Below the pieces are notes generated by a model. The model searched no databases, was not told where the DNA came from, and saw only the letters and a program-made list of their open reading frames with translations. Made by a program: the position numbers and the translations under genes. Positions 62,098-64,000 of a stretch of DNA of 64,000 bases are shown here, one piece after another. Position 1 is the stretch's first letter. The number at the start of each line of letters is the position of its first letter. This stretch comes from Flexifilum sp963727545 (GTDB taxonomy: Bacteria; Chloroflexota; Anaerolineae; Aggregatilineales; Phototrophicaceae), in the NCBI GenBank assembly GCA_963727545.1, contig CAVSGS010000016.1, positions 124,001 through 188,000 on the forward strand. The letters run 5' to 3'.

Positions 62098-62462
62098 CCC
62101 CATCCCCGACCCTTCCCCGACTTCAGGGAAGGGCGCAATCTCTCTTTAGATTTTCTGCTTTGTTTGTAGGGGCAGAGTACGAGCCTATTGCCTGCGCTTG
62201 CTCTGATTGAGCGCACACTCACACACAGAACAAACGATGGCACTCTCCCCTCCCTGAATTCGGGGAGGGGTTGGGGGCTATCAGGGGTAGGTATTTAAGT
62301 TTTGTGCTGACCTCACCCCTAAATCCCCTCTCCATTGCATGGAGAGGGGACTTTTAAAACCTTCTGCGAGCTGTCTTTACCCCCTCTCTACGTAGTGGAG
62401 AGGGGGCAGGGGGTGAGGTAAATAAAAAACCTACCCCTGACAGGGGGTTGGGGGTGGGGTCG
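62097..62462. repeat. Cluster of CCTCACCCC-family repeats
   Basis: The 365-bp gap between rimO and rnz is filled by at least five blocks of this family in both orientations. They begin near 62098 (CCCCATCCCCGACCC), 62239 (CTCTCCCCTCCCTGAATTC), 62309 (CTGACCTCACCCC), 62379 (CCCCCTCTCTACGTAGTGG) and 62425 (ACCTACCCCTGACAGGGGG). The block at 62309 contains CTCTCCATTGCATGGAGAG, close to the palindrome at 50460. Half of a GTAG repeat (GTAGGGGCAGAG, from 62166) lies among them. No gene is present. Confidence 0.8.
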
Positions 62463-63440
62463 CTATTCGTCGTTGGATTCGCGGCGGGCGCGGATCTGCT
62501 CGGCGGTGAGCTTCTCGACCGGGTGGTCGCGGTGGACGACGTAGTGATCGAGGTCGCGGGCGACGTAGGTGTGCTCGAAGACGCTGCGCGCTTCGGCGAT
62601 CACGCGGCTTTCGGGATAGCGGCGGGAGACGTGGGTCAGAATCAGCGTCTTAACGCCCATGTCGCGTGCCAGCGTCGCCGCCTGTCGCGCGGTGATGTGC
62701 CCAAACGAGTTGGCAACGTCGGCTTCGTCGTCCAAGAAGGTCAATTCGATCACGAGGGCGTCGGCATCACGGACGATCTCACGGATCGGGTCGAGCCGTC
62801 CAATGTCGCCGATGTGGACGAGCTTGGCGCCGCGCGTCTCGGCGCCGAGCACCATCTCCGGCGTGATCGTCCGCCCATCCGCCAGCGTGACGCTCTGTCC
62901 GCTGACCAGTCGCCCGCGTTCGGGACCCGCCGGGACGCCGAGCGCTTCGGCTTGCTCGACCAAAAACGGACGGTGCGACCGCTCCTGAAAGACGAAGCCG
63001 AAATTGCCGCTGCCCCGGTGCTGCACCGAAAAGGCGCTGACGGTGAACTCTTTGGTTTCGAGAATTACGCCGGGTTTCAGTTCCAGCAGGCGGATGTCGA
63101 TCGGCAGCCGCTCGTATTGGAGCACGACGCTGAACAGCAGCGCGTTGACCCGATCCAGCGTGGCACGACCGCCGTAAATCTCCAGCGACTCGATGTTTTC
63201 CCAGTGGGCGAAGGTCGAAACCAGCCCGCCTAAGCCGAGAATGTGGTCGAGGTGGGCATGAGTGAGCAAAATGCGATTCAGCCGCTTGAAGCCGATGCCG
63301 CTGCGGAGGATCTGGCGCTGGGTACCCTCGCCGCAGTCGATCAGAAAGCGATATTCGCCCGCGAGGATCGCCTGAGCGGGCAGCCCGCGATGGATCGACG
63401 GCGCGGACGCGGAGGTCCCTAGAAAGACGATTTCGAACAT
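62463..63440 (-). CDS. rnz: Ribonuclease Z
   Basis: The 325-residue metallo-beta-lactamase-fold RNase opens with FEIVFLGTSASAPS. The metal-binding THAHLDH lies near residues 60-66, followed by LIDCGEGTQRQ, the exosite region, LVHIGDIGRLDPI with the next metal ligand, and FGHITARQAATLA, then TLILTHVSRRY. It matures the 3' end of tRNA precursors in the cytoplasm. It starts 3 bp after the stop of the upstream partial gene, so the two share a transcript. Confidence 0.93.
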   Translation of the reverse strand: MFEIVFLGTSASAPSIHRGLPAQAILAGEYRFLIDCGEGTQRQILRSGIGFKRLNRILLTHAHLDHILGLGGLVSTFAHWENIESLEIYGGRATLDRVNALLFSVVLQYERLPIDIRLLELKPGVILETKEFTVSAFSVQHRGSGNFGFVFQERSHRPFLVEQAEALGVPAGPERGRLVSGQSVTLADGRTITPEMVLGAETRGAKLVHIGDIGRLDPIREIVRDADALVIELTFLDDEADVANSFGHITARQAATLARDMGVKTLILTHVSRRYPESRVIAEARSVFEHTYVARDLDHYVVHRDHPVEKLTAEQIRARRESNDE

Positions 63441-63443
63441 GGA

Positions 63444-64000
63444 TTACTTTCCCTGCACTTCAATTTGCCCCAAAAAGAGGCGGGTGCCATGCGGCTGGTC
63501 GCCGAGGAAGACCGGCAGGCGAATGTCGGTGCTGTCCTCGTAAGCGCCGATGGAAATGCTGTAGCTGCCGGGGATCATGGTGTGCGGCAGCTCCACGTAA
63601 GTCACCTGAATGAAGACGTCGCGCGGGCGAAGCTGACTCGGCAGCACGCTGATCGGATGGCTCTGGGCGACCGGGTTGGTCGGGTCGGATAGGATGTGGG
63701 TGAACAGGCGCAGGTCGGGCGGCACGTAGCCGTCGACGCGCCAGTAAGTGACGACCGGGACGACGTCACCGGGGGCATAGGTCGCTGCCCAGTCGTGATC
63801 GTAGCCGAGGAAGGTGATATTGCCGCCGAAGCGGATCGGTGGAGCGGCGAGAGTCGGCGCGGCGGCTGTGTTATCCCCTTCAGTGGGAGCCGTTTCGAAG
63901 GCGACCGGCGCGGTCGTCATAAAGCTGCCGACGCGCTGAGCCAGTGAGTCGGTTACGTCGAGCACGATCACCGAGTCGGCGGGGAGGTCGGGCTGATTGA
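63444..64000 (-). CDS. C-terminal part of a large, probably membrane, protein (5' end outside window)
   Basis: The frame is open to the right edge of the window, so the N-terminus is missing; an internal GTG at 63971 is not a convincing start. The visible 185 residues are a soluble beta-rich domain: VVPVVTYWRVDGYVPPDLRLFTHIL, RDVFIQVTYVELPHTMIPGSYSISIGAY. This type of C-terminal domain follows the membrane helices of some glycosyltransferases in Chloroflexota. That assignment is inference, since no catalytic part is in view. It precedes rnz by 3 bp. Confidence 0.6.
   Translation of the reverse strand, partial: NQPDLPADSVIVLDVTDSLAQRVGSFMTTAPVAFETAPTEGDNTAAAPTLAAPPIRFGGNITFLGYDHDWAATYAPGDVVPVVTYWRVDGYVPPDLRLFTHILSDPTNPVAQSHPISVLPSQLRPRDVFIQVTYVELPHTMIPGSYSISIGAYEDSTDIRLPVFLGDQPHGTRLFLGQIEVQGK

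Overview
The window is GC-rich and densely coded on both strands. It reads as a chromosomal segment of a Chloroflexota bacterium, most likely Anaerolineae-like. That assignment is inference. It rests on the mix of very large multi-GAF histidine kinases, a Ser/Thr kinase with a membrane tail, DUF4388 plus small-GTPase modules, Thr/Pro-rich tails, Uma2 proteins and abundant GTAGGGGC and CCTCACCCC intergenic palindromes. No marker gene here fixes the taxon. There is no rRNA, tRNA, CRISPR array or prophage that I can see.

Layout. 1-2.8 kb: the end of an Ig-like protein, then a YVTN propeller/cytochrome c gene split by an in-frame stop. 2.8-9.5 kb: a DtxR-type regulator with its own promoter and operator, an AadA-like nucleotidyltransferase, a DUF423 membrane protein, a 973-residue repeat protein, a GNAT and a YdeI-like protein. 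9.6-15.6 kb: a Ser/Thr kinase, an aquaporin, a phosphoesterase, a YbjN protein and a protease-like pseudoenzyme with zinc ribbons. 15.8-22.9 kb: a DUF4388/GTPase/hydrolase operon, a hexapeptide-repeat protein, an MFS transporter, an acyl-ACP-reductase-like enzyme and a DUF3224 protein. 23.6-34.2 kb: a signalling operon of REC-GGDEF-like, a 2736-residue GAF/PAS histidine kinase, REC, and an alpha/beta-hydrolase-like protein without its nucleophile. 34.4-46.9 kb: thiN, DUF402, UspA, murJ (frameshifted), a BON protein, a cNMP-sensor kinase (frameshifted) coupled to a REC-flavoreductase, xseA/xseB, bioY and fabI. 47-56.4 kb: a hydroxyacid dehydrogenase, an ABM monooxygenase, an S9 peptidase, a RAYT transposase, ubiB-like (frameshifted), an ArsA ATPase and Uma2 genes. 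56.4-64 kb: a membrane glycosyltransferase (frameshifted), rplI, a RodZ-like protein, rimO, rnz and the end of another gene.

The most striking signal is a transposase/repeat system. A REP-associated tyrosine transposase (51063-51626) sits in a neighbourhood seeded with at least seven 28-29 bp GTAGGGGC...GCCCCTAC palindromes. Their arms are constant, and their cores differ in sequence yet stay self-complementary. One perfect copy lies in frame inside the transposase gene. GTAG at the foot of a hairpin is the hallmark of REPs recognised by this transposase family. Two further intergenic repeat families, CCTCACCCC-type and CTGAGT-type, occupy other gene ends.

A second pattern is broken reading frames. 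Five otherwise conserved genes carry frameshifts and one carries an in-frame stop, while an 8.2 kb frame is intact. Assembly error and genuine decay cannot be separated from sequence alone.
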